The position numbers and the translations under genes were made by a program. This document shows positions 1-6,643 of a stretch of 9,210 nucleotides of DNA, piece after piece. Position 1 is the first letter of the stretch. Each line of letters starts with the position of its first letter. Source of the stretch: Flavobacteriaceae bacterium (GTDB taxonomy: Bacteria; Bacteroidota; Bacteroidia; Flavobacteriales; Flavobacteriaceae); NCBI GenBank assembly GCA_949507465.1, contig CATEMS010000014.1, positions 1 to 9,210 on the forward strand, written 5' to 3'. Below the pieces are notes generated by a model. It saw nothing but the letters and a program-made list of their open reading frames with translations. It made no database searches and was not told where the DNA came from.

Positions 1-171
1 GTAAGTGGTTTATTTGACACAAAAAGAAGGCTCTTAAAGGCTAACGTAAAAAGTTTATACACCCATTGTGATTATGATACGCAAAAAATTAAAAAGGCAT
101 TAGATTTTAATTTTACTGCTGTTTCTCAAACAATAACTCGTGTCGCTGAGCAGTATAGTGCTGAATCGTAA
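1..171 (+). CDS. NAD-dependent epimerase/dehydratase family protein, C-terminal end (partial)
   Basis: Only the last 56 codons and the TAA stop (169-171) are inside the window; the frame is open from base 1, so the gene begins upstream. The visible tail is basic and contains the stretch YDTQKIKKALDFNFT followed by a short amphipathic helix. That resembles the extreme C-terminus of Bacteroidetes short-chain sugar-nucleotide epimerases/dehydratases, where a 'Y-x-x-x-K-I-x-x-A-L-x-F' segment precedes a final helix. The Rossmann core and the catalytic YxxxK are not visible, so substrate and reaction cannot be read. In Flavobacteriaceae, as I recall, such an epimerase gene commonly neighbours a DUF4296 gene, which agrees with the context. 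It converges on the DUF4296 gene with only 4 nt between the stops. The family call is an inference from a short tail plus synteny. Confidence 0.6.
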   Translation, partial: VSGLFDTKRRLLKANVKSLYTHCDYDTQKIKKALDFNFTAVSQTITRVAEQYSAES

Positions 172-175
172 GAGT

Positions 176-745
176 TTATTGTATTGAAGTTTTCTTTATC
201 CCTGTGGTATCTTTTATTGTTACCAGTAGTTTTAGCAATCCTTTTATACTATCCCTATTTATTTTTGGATATAAACGATGCAGACTATCTAGTTTTGCGC
301 CTTTAATACTGTCTTTTATTCTTTGCTGCTCTTTGTCTTTTTTGTATTGAGCATAGAGAGTGTCTTTTTTGATTTTTTCTAACAGTAGTTGTGCTTCCAC
401 CTTTAAAAAGATTTTTTTGTATGCTTCCAAATCAGATGCATAATACGCATTACTTTGTGCAAATTGTAAACTATCTATACCGTGCTTAGAGTACAGAATA
501 GAGTCTAACAATACCCCATTATTTACAATGATTCTATTATCTATACTTCTAGCCGCATTAATGGTATAAGCATCTACTAAAACCAAAACCATGGCATCTT
601 GAGTAATTAAATTAGCTGGTATTTGTGGTCGTTTTACGTCTTGACATGCCATTACAGAAAGACAAATGCCAAGAGCAATTAAAAAATGATTCCCATCTTT
701 TAAAAACATCCTTTGTAGCACCCCTAGCTTGTTTTTTTGTTTCAT
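176..745 (-). CDS. DUF4296 domain-containing lipoprotein
   Basis: A 189-residue protein of unknown function. The N-terminus has a basic segment, a hydrophobic stretch at about residues 20-33 and a lipobox-like VMAC with Cys34, so it is probably a lipoprotein facing the periplasm. The residues after Cys (QDVKRP) do not look like a surface-export signal. Residues about 41-115 match the DUF4296 pattern (IPANLITQDAMVLVLVDAYT), followed by Tyr- and Ser-containing helices. The C-terminal third is highly charged and helical, with two DSIKG segments. The ATG overlaps the dihydroorotase stop by 4 nt (ATGA), which favours this start. An internal ATG at Met13 (709) would give a more usual signal-peptide length and cannot be excluded. 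It is the last gene of a three-gene minus-strand operon. No function should be inferred from the pyrimidine gene next door. Confidence 0.85.
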   Translation of the reverse strand: MKQKNKLGVLQRMFLKDGNHFLIALGICLSVMACQDVKRPQIPANLITQDAMVLVLVDAYTINAARSIDNRIIVNNGVLLDSILYSKHGIDSLQFAQSNAYYASDLEAYKKIFLKVEAQLLLEKIKKDTLYAQYKKDKEQQRIKDSIKGAKLDSLHRLYPKINRDSIKGLLKLLVTIKDTTGIKKTSIQ

Positions 746-2082
746 CTATTAAAAGTTAAACGCTCTGCATGAGAGGTCTGTGCTATGCTGCCATTTTCGT
801 ATGCCAAGTGGCCATTGACAAAGGTATGTGTTACCCTAGCCCTAAAGGTAGTGCCCTCAAAGGGAGACCAACCACATTTATAAGCAATATTTTCTTTTGT
901 AACGGTCCAGGGGGCATTTGGGTTTATTAAAACCAAATCTGCCTTGTATCCCTTTCTGATAAACCCTCGCTCTTTTATTTCAAATAAAATTGCAGGGTTA
1001 TGGGACACTTTCTCTACTAATTTTTCTAGTGTTATGTATCCCCTGCGATGCATCTCAAAGAGTGCCTCCAAAGCATGTTGTACTAGGGGTCCTCCAGAGG
1101 GAGCTTTGGTATACACATTGTCTTTCTCCTCTAAGGTGTGTGGAGCATGATCTGTAGCAATCACATCTATGCGACCCTCGTTTAAAGCCTTCCATAGCCC
1201 TTCTCTGTCTTTTTTTGTTTTAACAGCTGGGTTCCACTTAATTTTGGTCCCTTTTAAGGGATAATCTTCATCGGTAAACCACAGATGATGCACACATACC
1301 TCTGCCGTGATTCTTTTGTCTTTAAGGTCCTTTTTCTTATCAAAAAGCTTCGTTTCTTTGGCGGTTGATAGATGAAAAACATGCAATCTTGCACCTGTTT
1401 TTTTTGCCAATGCAATGGCCTGAGAAGAGGAAATATAACAGGCATCTTCACTGCGTATCTCTGGGTGTTTTTCTATAGGAATAGCATCTCCATATACGGC
1501 TATTGCTGCATCTAGATTTTTTTTAATCGTAGTTTCATCTTCACAATGGGTAGAAATAAGCAAATCTGTTTTACTAAAAATAGCTTCTAAAACGGCTGGA
1601 TTATCCACCAGCATATTGCCAGTAGAACTCCCCAAAAATAATTTAAGCCCTGCCACTTTAGTTTTATCTACTTTAAGTATTTCAGATAAATTATCATTGG
1701 TGCCACCAAACATAAAAGAGTAATTAGCATGTGCATCTTTGGCCGCTATGGCAAATTTTTCTTCGAGTAAGTCTATGGTTGTAGCTTGAGGTACAGTGTT
1801 TGGCATTTCAATAAAAGAAGTGATGCCTCCCGCGACAGCTGCTCTAGATTCAGTCTTTATTGTAGCCTTATGAGTAAGTCCTGGTTCTCTGAAATGAACT
1901 TGGTCATCTATCATCCCCGGGATAAGGTAAAATCCGTCTGCGTCTATTACTTTGGTGTCTGCGTTTTTCACACTAATGGAAGGCGCAATCTCTGCGATAC
2001 GATCTTTCTCAATGAGAACATCCCCAATGGTAATGGTTCCTTCATTTACAATTTGAGCATTTTTAATTAAAACTGTGCGCAT
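742..2082 (-). CDS. pyrC: Dihydroorotase
   Basis: Cyclises N-carbamoyl-L-aspartate to dihydroorotate, the third step of pyrimidine synthesis, in the cytoplasm. The 446 residues form an amidohydrolase-type barrel of full family length. Visible motifs are DDQVHFREPG (59-68) in the position of the usual HxH motif, LKLFLGSSTG (146-155) with Lys147 as the probable carboxylated metal-bridging lysine, His179 in STHCE, His237 in FHLST, and TDHAPH (310-315) with catalytic/metal Asp311. The C-terminal ADLVLINP and FVNGHLAY strands are typical of the amidohydrolase beta-sandwich. The first His of HxH is Gln61; I recall the same DQVHFREPG in other Bacteroidetes dihydroorotases, such as Porphyromonas. The ATG overlaps the stop of the upstream glycosyltransferase by 1 nt (TAATG), and its TGA overlaps the DUF4296 start. 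Allantoinase or hydantoinase is less likely given REPG and this lineage's pattern. Confidence 0.93.
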   Translation of the reverse strand: MRTVLIKNAQIVNEGTITIGDVLIEKDRIAEIAPSISVKNADTKVIDADGFYLIPGMIDDQVHFREPGLTHKATIKTESRAAVAGGITSFIEMPNTVPQATTIDLLEEKFAIAAKDAHANYSFMFGGTNDNLSEILKVDKTKVAGLKLFLGSSTGNMLVDNPAVLEAIFSKTDLLISTHCEDETTIKKNLDAAIAVYGDAIPIEKHPEIRSEDACYISSSQAIALAKKTGARLHVFHLSTAKETKLFDKKKDLKDKRITAEVCVHHLWFTDEDYPLKGTKIKWNPAVKTKKDREGLWKALNEGRIDVIATDHAPHTLEEKDNVYTKAPSGGPLVQHALEALFEMHRRGYITLEKLVEKVSHNPAILFEIKERGFIRKGYKADLVLINPNAPWTVTKENIAYKCGWSPFEGTTFRARVTHTFVNGHLAYENGSIAQTSHAERLTFNR

Positions 2083-2813
2083 TATATTTCTAATATGTTA
2101 AATATACTTTTCAATTTCATGGTGAGAACTCCAAAAATAGCTTCTGAAATAATTCCCTTGCTCATTTTTGATGCACCCTTGGTTCTGTCTGTAAAGATAA
2201 CCGGTACTTCTTTTATTTTAAATTTTTTGAGATGGGTCTTAAACTTCATTTCTATCTGAAATGCATACCCAACAAACTTAATTGCTTCTAAATTTATTGC
2301 CTGTAAAACACTGCGTTTGTAGCAAATAAATCCAGCAGTAGTATCATCAATTTTCATACCCGTTATCCAACGAACATATTTTGAGGCTCCCCATGACAAT
2401 AGGACCCTATTCATGGGCCAATTCACCACGTTTACCCCTGTTACATAACGAGAACCAATTGCCATATCGTAATTTTGATCTTTGCAAGTGTTGTAAAGTC
2501 GGATGAGGTCTTTAGGGTTGTGAGAGAAATCTGCATCCATTTCAAAAATAAAATCATAGGGTCTCTCTAAGGCCCATTTAAATCCTGCTATGTACGCTGT
2601 CCCTAAACCCAGTTTTGATGTTCTTTTTAATAAAAATAACGTGTTTGGGTACTCTTCGATAAGCTTTTCAACAACATTACTGGTGCCATCAGGAGAATTG
2701 TCATCTACCACCAGAACATCAAAATCTTGTTGCAACGAAATAATTTCGCGCAATAAAAGTTCCAAATTCTCAATCTCATTATAGGTTGGTATTACTACCA
2801 ATGCATTAGACAT
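2082..2813 (-). CDS. Polyprenol monophosphomannose synthase-like GT2 glycosyltransferase
   Basis: A 243-residue GT-A glycosyltransferase of family 2, close to DPM1-type enzymes that move mannose from GDP-mannose to a polyprenyl phosphate on the inner face of the membrane. Seen: PTYNE (9-13), VVDDNSPDGT (35-44), the DAD metal-binding motif in MDADFSHNP (92-100), GSRY (120-123), DTTAGF (157-162) and the late GASKMS loop (213-218). The protein ends soon after this loop and has no C-terminal transmembrane domain, as in the short, soluble Dpm1 class. The ATG at 2811-2813 follows a purine-rich AAAGAGAA leader, with a TAnnTTTG promoter box about 20 nt upstream. It is first in the operon with dihydroorotase and DUF4296. 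Donor and acceptor are inferred from family; undecaprenyl-phosphate glucosyltransferase-like activity is a possible alternative. Confidence 0.88.
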   Translation of the reverse strand: MSNALVVIPTYNEIENLELLLREIISLQQDFDVLVVDDNSPDGTSNVVEKLIEEYPNTLFLLKRTSKLGLGTAYIAGFKWALERPYDFIFEMDADFSHNPKDLIRLYNTCKDQNYDMAIGSRYVTGVNVVNWPMNRVLLSWGASKYVRWITGMKIDDTTAGFICYKRSVLQAINLEAIKFVGYAFQIEMKFKTHLKKFKIKEVPVIFTDRTKGASKMSKGIISEAIFGVLTMKLKSIFNILEI

Positions 2814-2832
2814 TTCTCTTTGTTTTATATAA

Positions 2833-2840
2833 CAAAGGTA
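2833..2840 (-). promoter_or_regulatory. Bacteroidetes-type -7 promoter box
   Basis: Read on the minus strand this is TACCTTTG, an exact match to the TAnnTTTG -7 element of the Bacteroidetes primary sigma factor. It ends 19 nt before the glycosyltransferase ATG, implying a very short leader of roughly 13-15 nt. About 19-20 nt upstream only a weak TTTG-like -33 element (CTGT) is visible. It would drive the glycosyltransferase-dihydroorotase-DUF4296 operon. The motif match is seen; promoter activity is inferred. Confidence 0.6.
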
Positions 2841-2929
2841 CTTTTTTTAAACCATATCTTACAGGTAAAAAAATGTAATTCATACCCTACACATGTTTTA
2901 CAATATGTTATCTTTAACCTAAAAATGCG

Positions 2930-3583
2930 GTGCAACATCTAGATAGAATTTACACATCACAGGATTGGATAACATTGCTTTTGCTAGGTTGCATTATTAT
3001 CACAACAGCAGTAAAGATTATTTACCCCATAAGGTTTCAAGAGTATTTAAAACTACCCCTTAGCAATAAATATTTTTTTGTTTACGGAAAAAACGACCCT
3101 ATATACCACCCTTTTAATGTTTTATTATTTATTCCCCAAGCTATTGGTGTATCCTTGTTAATATACAAGATCATTACCTGGCAAAATCCACTAATGGGCA
3201 TAGACAACTCTTATTTATATCTCAAAATTTTAATGAGTTTTGTTGGTTTTGTAATACTTAAAATTATCCTAGAAAAAACGATTGGCCTTGTCTTTAATAT
3301 CGAACACATCATCCATCAATATGTATATCAAAAACTAAGCTATCGAAACCTAATGAGTGTTTTGTTTTTAATTTTTCTATTCATTGTCACCTTCATTACT
3401 TCAATTAACAAAGATTTGATACTTGTGTTTTGCCTTGTAAGCCTTGTTGTAAATGCAATTGCATTATTTTACAGTTACAAAACCAATGGAAAATTAATAA
3501 TTACAAACTTCTATTATTTTATTTTGTATCTTTGCGCTCTGGAAATTTCTCCCTACATCATATTGTATAAAGTATGTTTGTAA
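2930..3583 (+). CDS. DUF4271 domain-containing integral membrane protein
   Basis: A 217-residue inner-membrane protein of unknown function. About six hydrophobic segments are visible, near residues 13-32, 62-82, 96-118, 140-158, 162-181 and 189-214. The N-terminal R-x-x-x-x-x-DW (6-13), the PIRFQEYLKL stretch after helix 1 and the final LCALEISPYIILYK (201-214) fit the DUF4271 pattern found across Bacteroidetes. The start is GTG (2930-2932): an in-frame stop at 2915-2917 leaves no earlier candidate, the next Met is far downstream, and the family N-terminus is complete from here. An ATG five bases upstream is in another frame and stops after five codons. It is divergent from the glycosyltransferase operon and lies 27 nt upstream of the preferred hemD start, so the two are probably co-transcribed. 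A link to haem synthesis is only contextual. Confidence 0.85.
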   Translation: MQHLDRIYTSQDWITLLLLGCIIITTAVKIIYPIRFQEYLKLPLSNKYFFVYGKNDPIYHPFNVLLFIPQAIGVSLLIYKIITWQNPLMGIDNSYLYLKILMSFVGFVILKIILEKTIGLVFNIEHIIHQYVYQKLSYRNLMSVLFLIFLFIVTFITSINKDLILVFCLVSLVVNAIALFYSYKTNGKLIITNFYYFILYLCALEISPYIILYKVCL

Positions 3584-3610
3584 GGGGTTAAATTTTAAAA
3601 AGTGATGTGT

Positions 3611-4357
3611 ATGAAAGTGAAAACTATTTTAGTTTCTCAACCTGAACCCAAGGTAGAAAATTCCCCTTATTTTGACCTTATCGAAAGACAAAAGGTAAAG
3701 ATAGATTTTATCCCTTTCATACATGTAGAGGGCGTCTCTGGAAAACAAGTGCGTTCTCAAAAGGTTGATCTTGCTAATTATACAGCAATCATTCTAACAA
3801 GTCGAAATGCTGTAGACCATTTCTTTAGAATTGCTGATGAACTGCGCTTTAAAGTGCCAGACACGATGAAGTACTTTTGCCAAAGTGAAGCCGTTGCCTA
3901 TTACCTGCAAAAATATGTAGTGTATAGAAAACGTAAAATATATGTTGGTAAAAGAACATTTACTGAGCTTTCTCCGCTGATAAAAAAATACAAAACAGAA
4001 AAGTTTTTACTTCCTGCCAGTGATAAGTTAAAATCAGAAGTTCCAAGGGTTTTAAATGACCTCAACGTTCAATGGACTGAGTGTGTATTCTACAAAACCG
4101 TTGTAAGCGATCTTAGTGATTTAAAAGATGTGTTTTATGACATCCTTGTGTTTTTTAGCCCTAGTGGCATTGAATCTCTGTTTGAGAATTTTCCAGATTT
4201 TAAACAAAATGACACCCGCATAGCTGTGTTTGGCAATACAACAGTCAAGGCATCTCTAGAAAAGGGATTGCGCGTAGATATTCAAGCGCCAACACCAGAG
4301 AATCCCTCAATGACTATGGCTTTAGAAAAGTACATAAAGGCACAAAATAAAAAATAA
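3611..4357 (+). CDS. hemD: Uroporphyrinogen-III synthase
   Basis: Cyclises hydroxymethylbilane, with inversion of ring D, to uroporphyrinogen III for haem/sirohaem synthesis in the cytoplasm. With ATG 3611 it has 248 residues, a normal HemD length. It shows the two-lobed HemD layout: VKTILVSQPEP at the N-terminus, AIILTSRNAVDHFF (59-72), a linker with YVGKRT (111-116), then the second lobe with DILVFFSPSGIESLF (178-191), AVFGNTT (205-211) and a PTPENPSM segment (227-234). HemD sequences diverge strongly, but this version matches what I recall of flavobacterial HemD, whose N-terminus is MKVKTILVSQPEPK; that decides the start. Closely spaced alternatives are GTG 3602 and ATG 3605, adding three or two residues. 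It follows DUF4271 and ends before a strong hairpin terminator. No other hem gene is in the window. Confidence 0.88.
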   Translation: MKVKTILVSQPEPKVENSPYFDLIERQKVKIDFIPFIHVEGVSGKQVRSQKVDLANYTAIILTSRNAVDHFFRIADELRFKVPDTMKYFCQSEAVAYYLQKYVVYRKRKIYVGKRTFTELSPLIKKYKTEKFLLPASDKLKSEVPRVLNDLNVQWTECVFYKTVVSDLSDLKDVFYDILVFFSPSGIESLFENFPDFKQNDTRIAVFGNTTVKASLEKGLRVDIQAPTPENPSMTMALEKYIKAQNKK

Positions 4358-4387
4358 GACAACATCGTTGTTACTTTAATACCCCAT

Positions 4388-4420
4388 AAAAAAATCCGAT
4401 ATCAAAATATCGGATTTTTT
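4388..4420. terminator. Bidirectional Rho-independent terminator between hemD and pckA
   Basis: A near-perfect hairpin: TCCGATAT (4395-4402) pairs with ATATCGGA (4407-4414) across a CAAA loop, extended by A-tract/T-tract pairing (4389-4394 with 4415-4420), for about 14 bp. The flanking A-run on one side and T-run on the other give a U-tail for transcripts from either strand. It lies between the converging stops of hemD (4357) and pckA (4440) and should end both. Confidence 0.9.
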
Positions 4421-4439
4421 AAGTTTTATGACTCGCTAC

Positions 4440-6050
4440 CTATCCTTTTGGCGGCGCACCATCTAATATTTCTTGGCTAGCAAACTCCTCAAACTGTTTA
4501 AAGTTTGCCTTGAAAGAGGCAGCCAGTTTGTGGGCTGTTTCATAATACCCCTTGTCATTGTTCCAAGTACCTCTGGGACTCAACACCTGTGTTGGCACAT
4601 TAGGACAAAATCTAGGTTGATTCAGGCCAAAAACGGAGTGAATATGATAATTGTTTTTATTGGCAGCCTCTAAAGAGCCGTCCATTGCAGCTGTTATCAT
4701 GGCACGAGTGTATTTTAATTTCATTCTGGTTCCAACCCCATAAGGGCCACCAGTCCAACCAGTGTTTACTAACCAAACGTTTACCCCAGATTCAGTCATT
4801 TTTTGGCTCAACATTTCGGCATATTTTGTTGGATGTAAAGGCATAAATGGCGCTCCAAAACATGCTGAAAAACTTGGTTGTGGTTCTGTAACTCCTGCCT
4901 CTGTCCCAGCCACTTTAGCTGTATAGCCACTTATAAAATGATACGCTGCTTGTCCTGGAGAGAGTTTTGAAATTGGAGGCAATACACCAAAAGCATCTGC
5001 GGTTAGGAAAAATATATTTTTAGGGTTTTTACCCAAAGAAGGTTCTTGAATGTTGTCAATATGGTTGATAGGATAACTAACTCTGGTGTTTTGAGTGATA
5101 GATATATTGGTGTAATCCACAGCTCCTTGGGCATCCATAATCACATTTTCTAGAATTGCCCCAGGTTTGATGGCATTGAATATATCTGGCTCGTTTTCTT
5201 GGGAAAGATTAATCACCTTAGCATAACAACCACCCTCAAAATTAAAGACAGTATTTTCTGCTGTCCAACCATGCTCATCATCGCCAATTAACTTTCTTTG
5301 AGGATCTGCAGAAAGAGTTGTTTTTCCTGTACCAGACAAACCAAAGAAGATAGCCGTTTGACCATCCGCTCCTACATTTGCAGAACAGTGCATGGGCAGA
5401 GTGTTTTTATAAATCGGTAAAATAAAGTTTAAGGCAGAAAAAATTCCTTTTTTTATTTCTCCTGTATAACCAGTACCCCCAATTAGAGCTATTTTCTTTT
5501 CAAAATTTAGTATGGCAAAATTGTGTTGGCGCGTTCCGTCTATAGTAGCATCTGCCATAAATCCAGGTGCATTTACAATCAACCACTCTGGGTCAAACCC
5601 ATCCAACTGATCGGCGGTTGGGCGTAAAAACATATTGTATGCAAACATGTTAGACCAAGGGTACTCGTTAATTACGCGTATGTTTAACCTGTATTTTGGA
5701 TCTGCACAAGCATAACTATCACGAACATATACCTCTTTATTAGACAGATATGCGGTTACCTTGTCATACAGAGTATCAAATTTGGATGATTCAAAAGGAA
5801 TATTGATATCCCCCCACCACACTTTATCTTGTGTAACAGCATCTTTTACAATGAACCTGTCTAGAGGAGATCTACCGGTAAACTCACCCGTATTTACTGC
5901 AAGTGCACCCGTATTTGACTGCGTTGCTTGTCCTTTTTGAATTGAAATCTCATGGAGTTGTTTTGCAGAGATTTGATAATGAACTTCTGCATTTGTGATT
6001 CCGTATTGATCAATAGAAATCGTTTTTGTAGTTTGGTTACTAGCCGCCAT
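4440..6050 (-). CDS. pckA: Phosphoenolpyruvate carboxykinase (ATP)
   Basis: Converts oxaloacetate plus ATP to PEP and CO2 (EC 4.1.1.49), the entry to gluconeogenesis, in the cytoplasm. With ATG at 6048-6050 the protein has 536 residues, the normal length. Seen, in this numbering: NTGEFTGRSPLDRF (53-66) with substrate-binding Arg60, YTGEIKKG (195-202), the catalytic-site His221 in PMHCSAN, P-loop GLSGTGKT (237-244), DDEH metal-binding motif (257-260), NFEGGCYAK (270-278) and Arg323 in NTRVSYP. All key residues are present, and the P-loop points to the ATP type rather than the GTP type. A longer frame to ATG 6092 adds 14 residues with no family counterpart, and the -7 promoter box lies inside that extension, so the shorter start is preferred. 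The gene is preceded by DUF423 on the same strand and ends at the shared terminator. Confidence 0.96.
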   Translation of the reverse strand: MAASNQTTKTISIDQYGITNAEVHYQISAKQLHEISIQKGQATQSNTGALAVNTGEFTGRSPLDRFIVKDAVTQDKVWWGDINIPFESSKFDTLYDKVTAYLSNKEVYVRDSYACADPKYRLNIRVINEYPWSNMFAYNMFLRPTADQLDGFDPEWLIVNAPGFMADATIDGTRQHNFAILNFEKKIALIGGTGYTGEIKKGIFSALNFILPIYKNTLPMHCSANVGADGQTAIFFGLSGTGKTTLSADPQRKLIGDDEHGWTAENTVFNFEGGCYAKVINLSQENEPDIFNAIKPGAILENVIMDAQGAVDYTNISITQNTRVSYPINHIDNIQEPSLGKNPKNIFFLTADAFGVLPPISKLSPGQAAYHFISGYTAKVAGTEAGVTEPQPSFSACFGAPFMPLHPTKYAEMLSQKMTESGVNVWLVNTGWTGGPYGVGTRMKLKYTRAMITAAMDGSLEAANKNNYHIHSVFGLNQPRFCPNVPTQVLSPRGTWNNDKGYYETAHKLAASFKANFKQFEEFASQEILDGAPPKG

Positions 6051-6072
6051 ACTTTTTTGAATTGTTGTGAAG

Positions 6073-6080
6073 CAAAAATA
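6073..6080 (-). promoter_or_regulatory. Bacteroidetes-type -7 promoter box for pckA
   Basis: On the minus strand this reads TATTTTTG, an exact TAnnTTTG match ending 22 nt before the pckA ATG at 6050. A clear TTTG -33 element is not visible at the expected distance. Transcription would begin near 6066, downstream of the alternative ATG at 6092, which supports the shorter protein. The motif is seen; the role is inferred. Confidence 0.55.
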
Positions 6081-6183
6081 AGAAAACATCATAAAGCAGT
6101 GGGGCCATCTGCTCTTATTTATTCAACTCTTATGTTAATAAGTTACCCAATAAAGGGTTTATAAAATCCAACAACATATTCTA

Positions 6184-6573
6184 TTAGGCGTTAAAAAGGC
6201 GGTAGGCTAGTTGTATCCAACCACCTATAAGTAACAAGCCGCCAATAGGAGTAATGGGGGCCAAAAAGGAAATAGAAAATGGCACTACACTTTTCAAGGC
6301 AAGTATATATAATGACCCAGAAAAAAAGAGGATTCCAAAGATAAAAAACCTAAAAACTATTTTTACTTTTTGAATCCCTAACCCAGGGATTAGTGCCAAG
6401 GCCAGTAATGCCAATGCATGGTACATCTGATAGCTTACACCTGTTTGAAAAACAGCCAATGAATCTGCAGAAATCAATGGCTTTAGACCGTGAGCCGCAA
6501 AAGCTCCTAATACAATTGCAAGCATTGCCAAAAGACTGGCAGTTATGACTATATTTTTATGGTATTTTATCAT
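6184..6573 (-). CDS. DUF423 family small membrane protein
   Basis: A 129-residue inner-membrane protein of the DUF423 (YgdD/TMEM256-like) family, whose function is not established. Four hydrophobic segments are visible at about residues 8-27, 50-65, 72-93 and 105-124. Family hallmarks are present in order: GAFAAHGL (23-30), YHALALL (51-57), FFSGSLY (83-89) and TPIGGLLLIGGW (108-119). Length is normal and the ATG (6571-6573) begins just before the first membrane helix. It lies upstream of pckA on the same strand, but a 133-nt gap containing a pckA promoter box suggests pckA can be transcribed alone. Its start is divergent from the saccharopine-dehydrogenase-like gene, 70 nt apart. The pckA neighbourhood does not assign it a role. 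Confidence 0.92.
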   Translation of the reverse strand: MIKYHKNIVITASLLAMLAIVLGAFAAHGLKPLISADSLAVFQTGVSYQMYHALALLALALIPGLGIQKVKIVFRFFIFGILFFSGSLYILALKSVVPFSISFLAPITPIGGLLLIGGWIQLAYRLFNA

Positions 6574-6582
6574 AGTGTATGG

Positions 6583-6594
6583 TACAAATTTGTA
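6583..6594. promoter_or_regulatory. 12-bp perfect palindrome between divergent genes (possible operator)
   Basis: TACAAATTTGTA is a perfect inverted repeat lying in the 70-nt gap between the DUF423 start (6573) and the dehydrogenase start (6644). It is immediately followed by TATTTTCG (6593-6600), a one-mismatch TAnnTTTG box on the plus strand. A dimeric regulator could bind here, but AT-rich palindromes of this size also arise by chance. Low-confidence inference. Confidence 0.25.
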
Positions 6595-6643
6595 TTTTCG
6601 TTACTCTCTTTACAGCAGCATAAAGATACTTAAATCCAAACAG

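Noticed and set aside
944..2070. Open frames antisense to or in other frames of dihydroorotase (plus strand 944-1150 and 1786-2070; minus strand 1254-1451)
   Set aside because: They lie wholly inside a well-supported pyrC, show no recognisable domain and have no leader signals; they are shadows of the real frame.
2590..2784. Plus-strand open frame inside the glycosyltransferase gene
   Set aside because: Antisense shadow of conserved GT2 motifs with low-complexity Ser-rich translation and no family resemblance.
4473..4673. Plus-strand open frame at the 3' end of pckA
   Set aside because: Antisense shadow of a fully intact PckA.
5952..6164. Plus-strand open frame across the pckA start and its upstream gap
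   Set aside because: Mostly antisense to the pckA N-terminus, no domain, no leader; it would also run against the pckA promoter.
6545..6643. N-terminal 33-residue extension of the saccharopine-dehydrogenase-like protein
   Set aside because: It overlaps the DUF423 start antisense and precedes the Rossmann beta-strand, which begins immediately after Met at 6644; the family does not have it.
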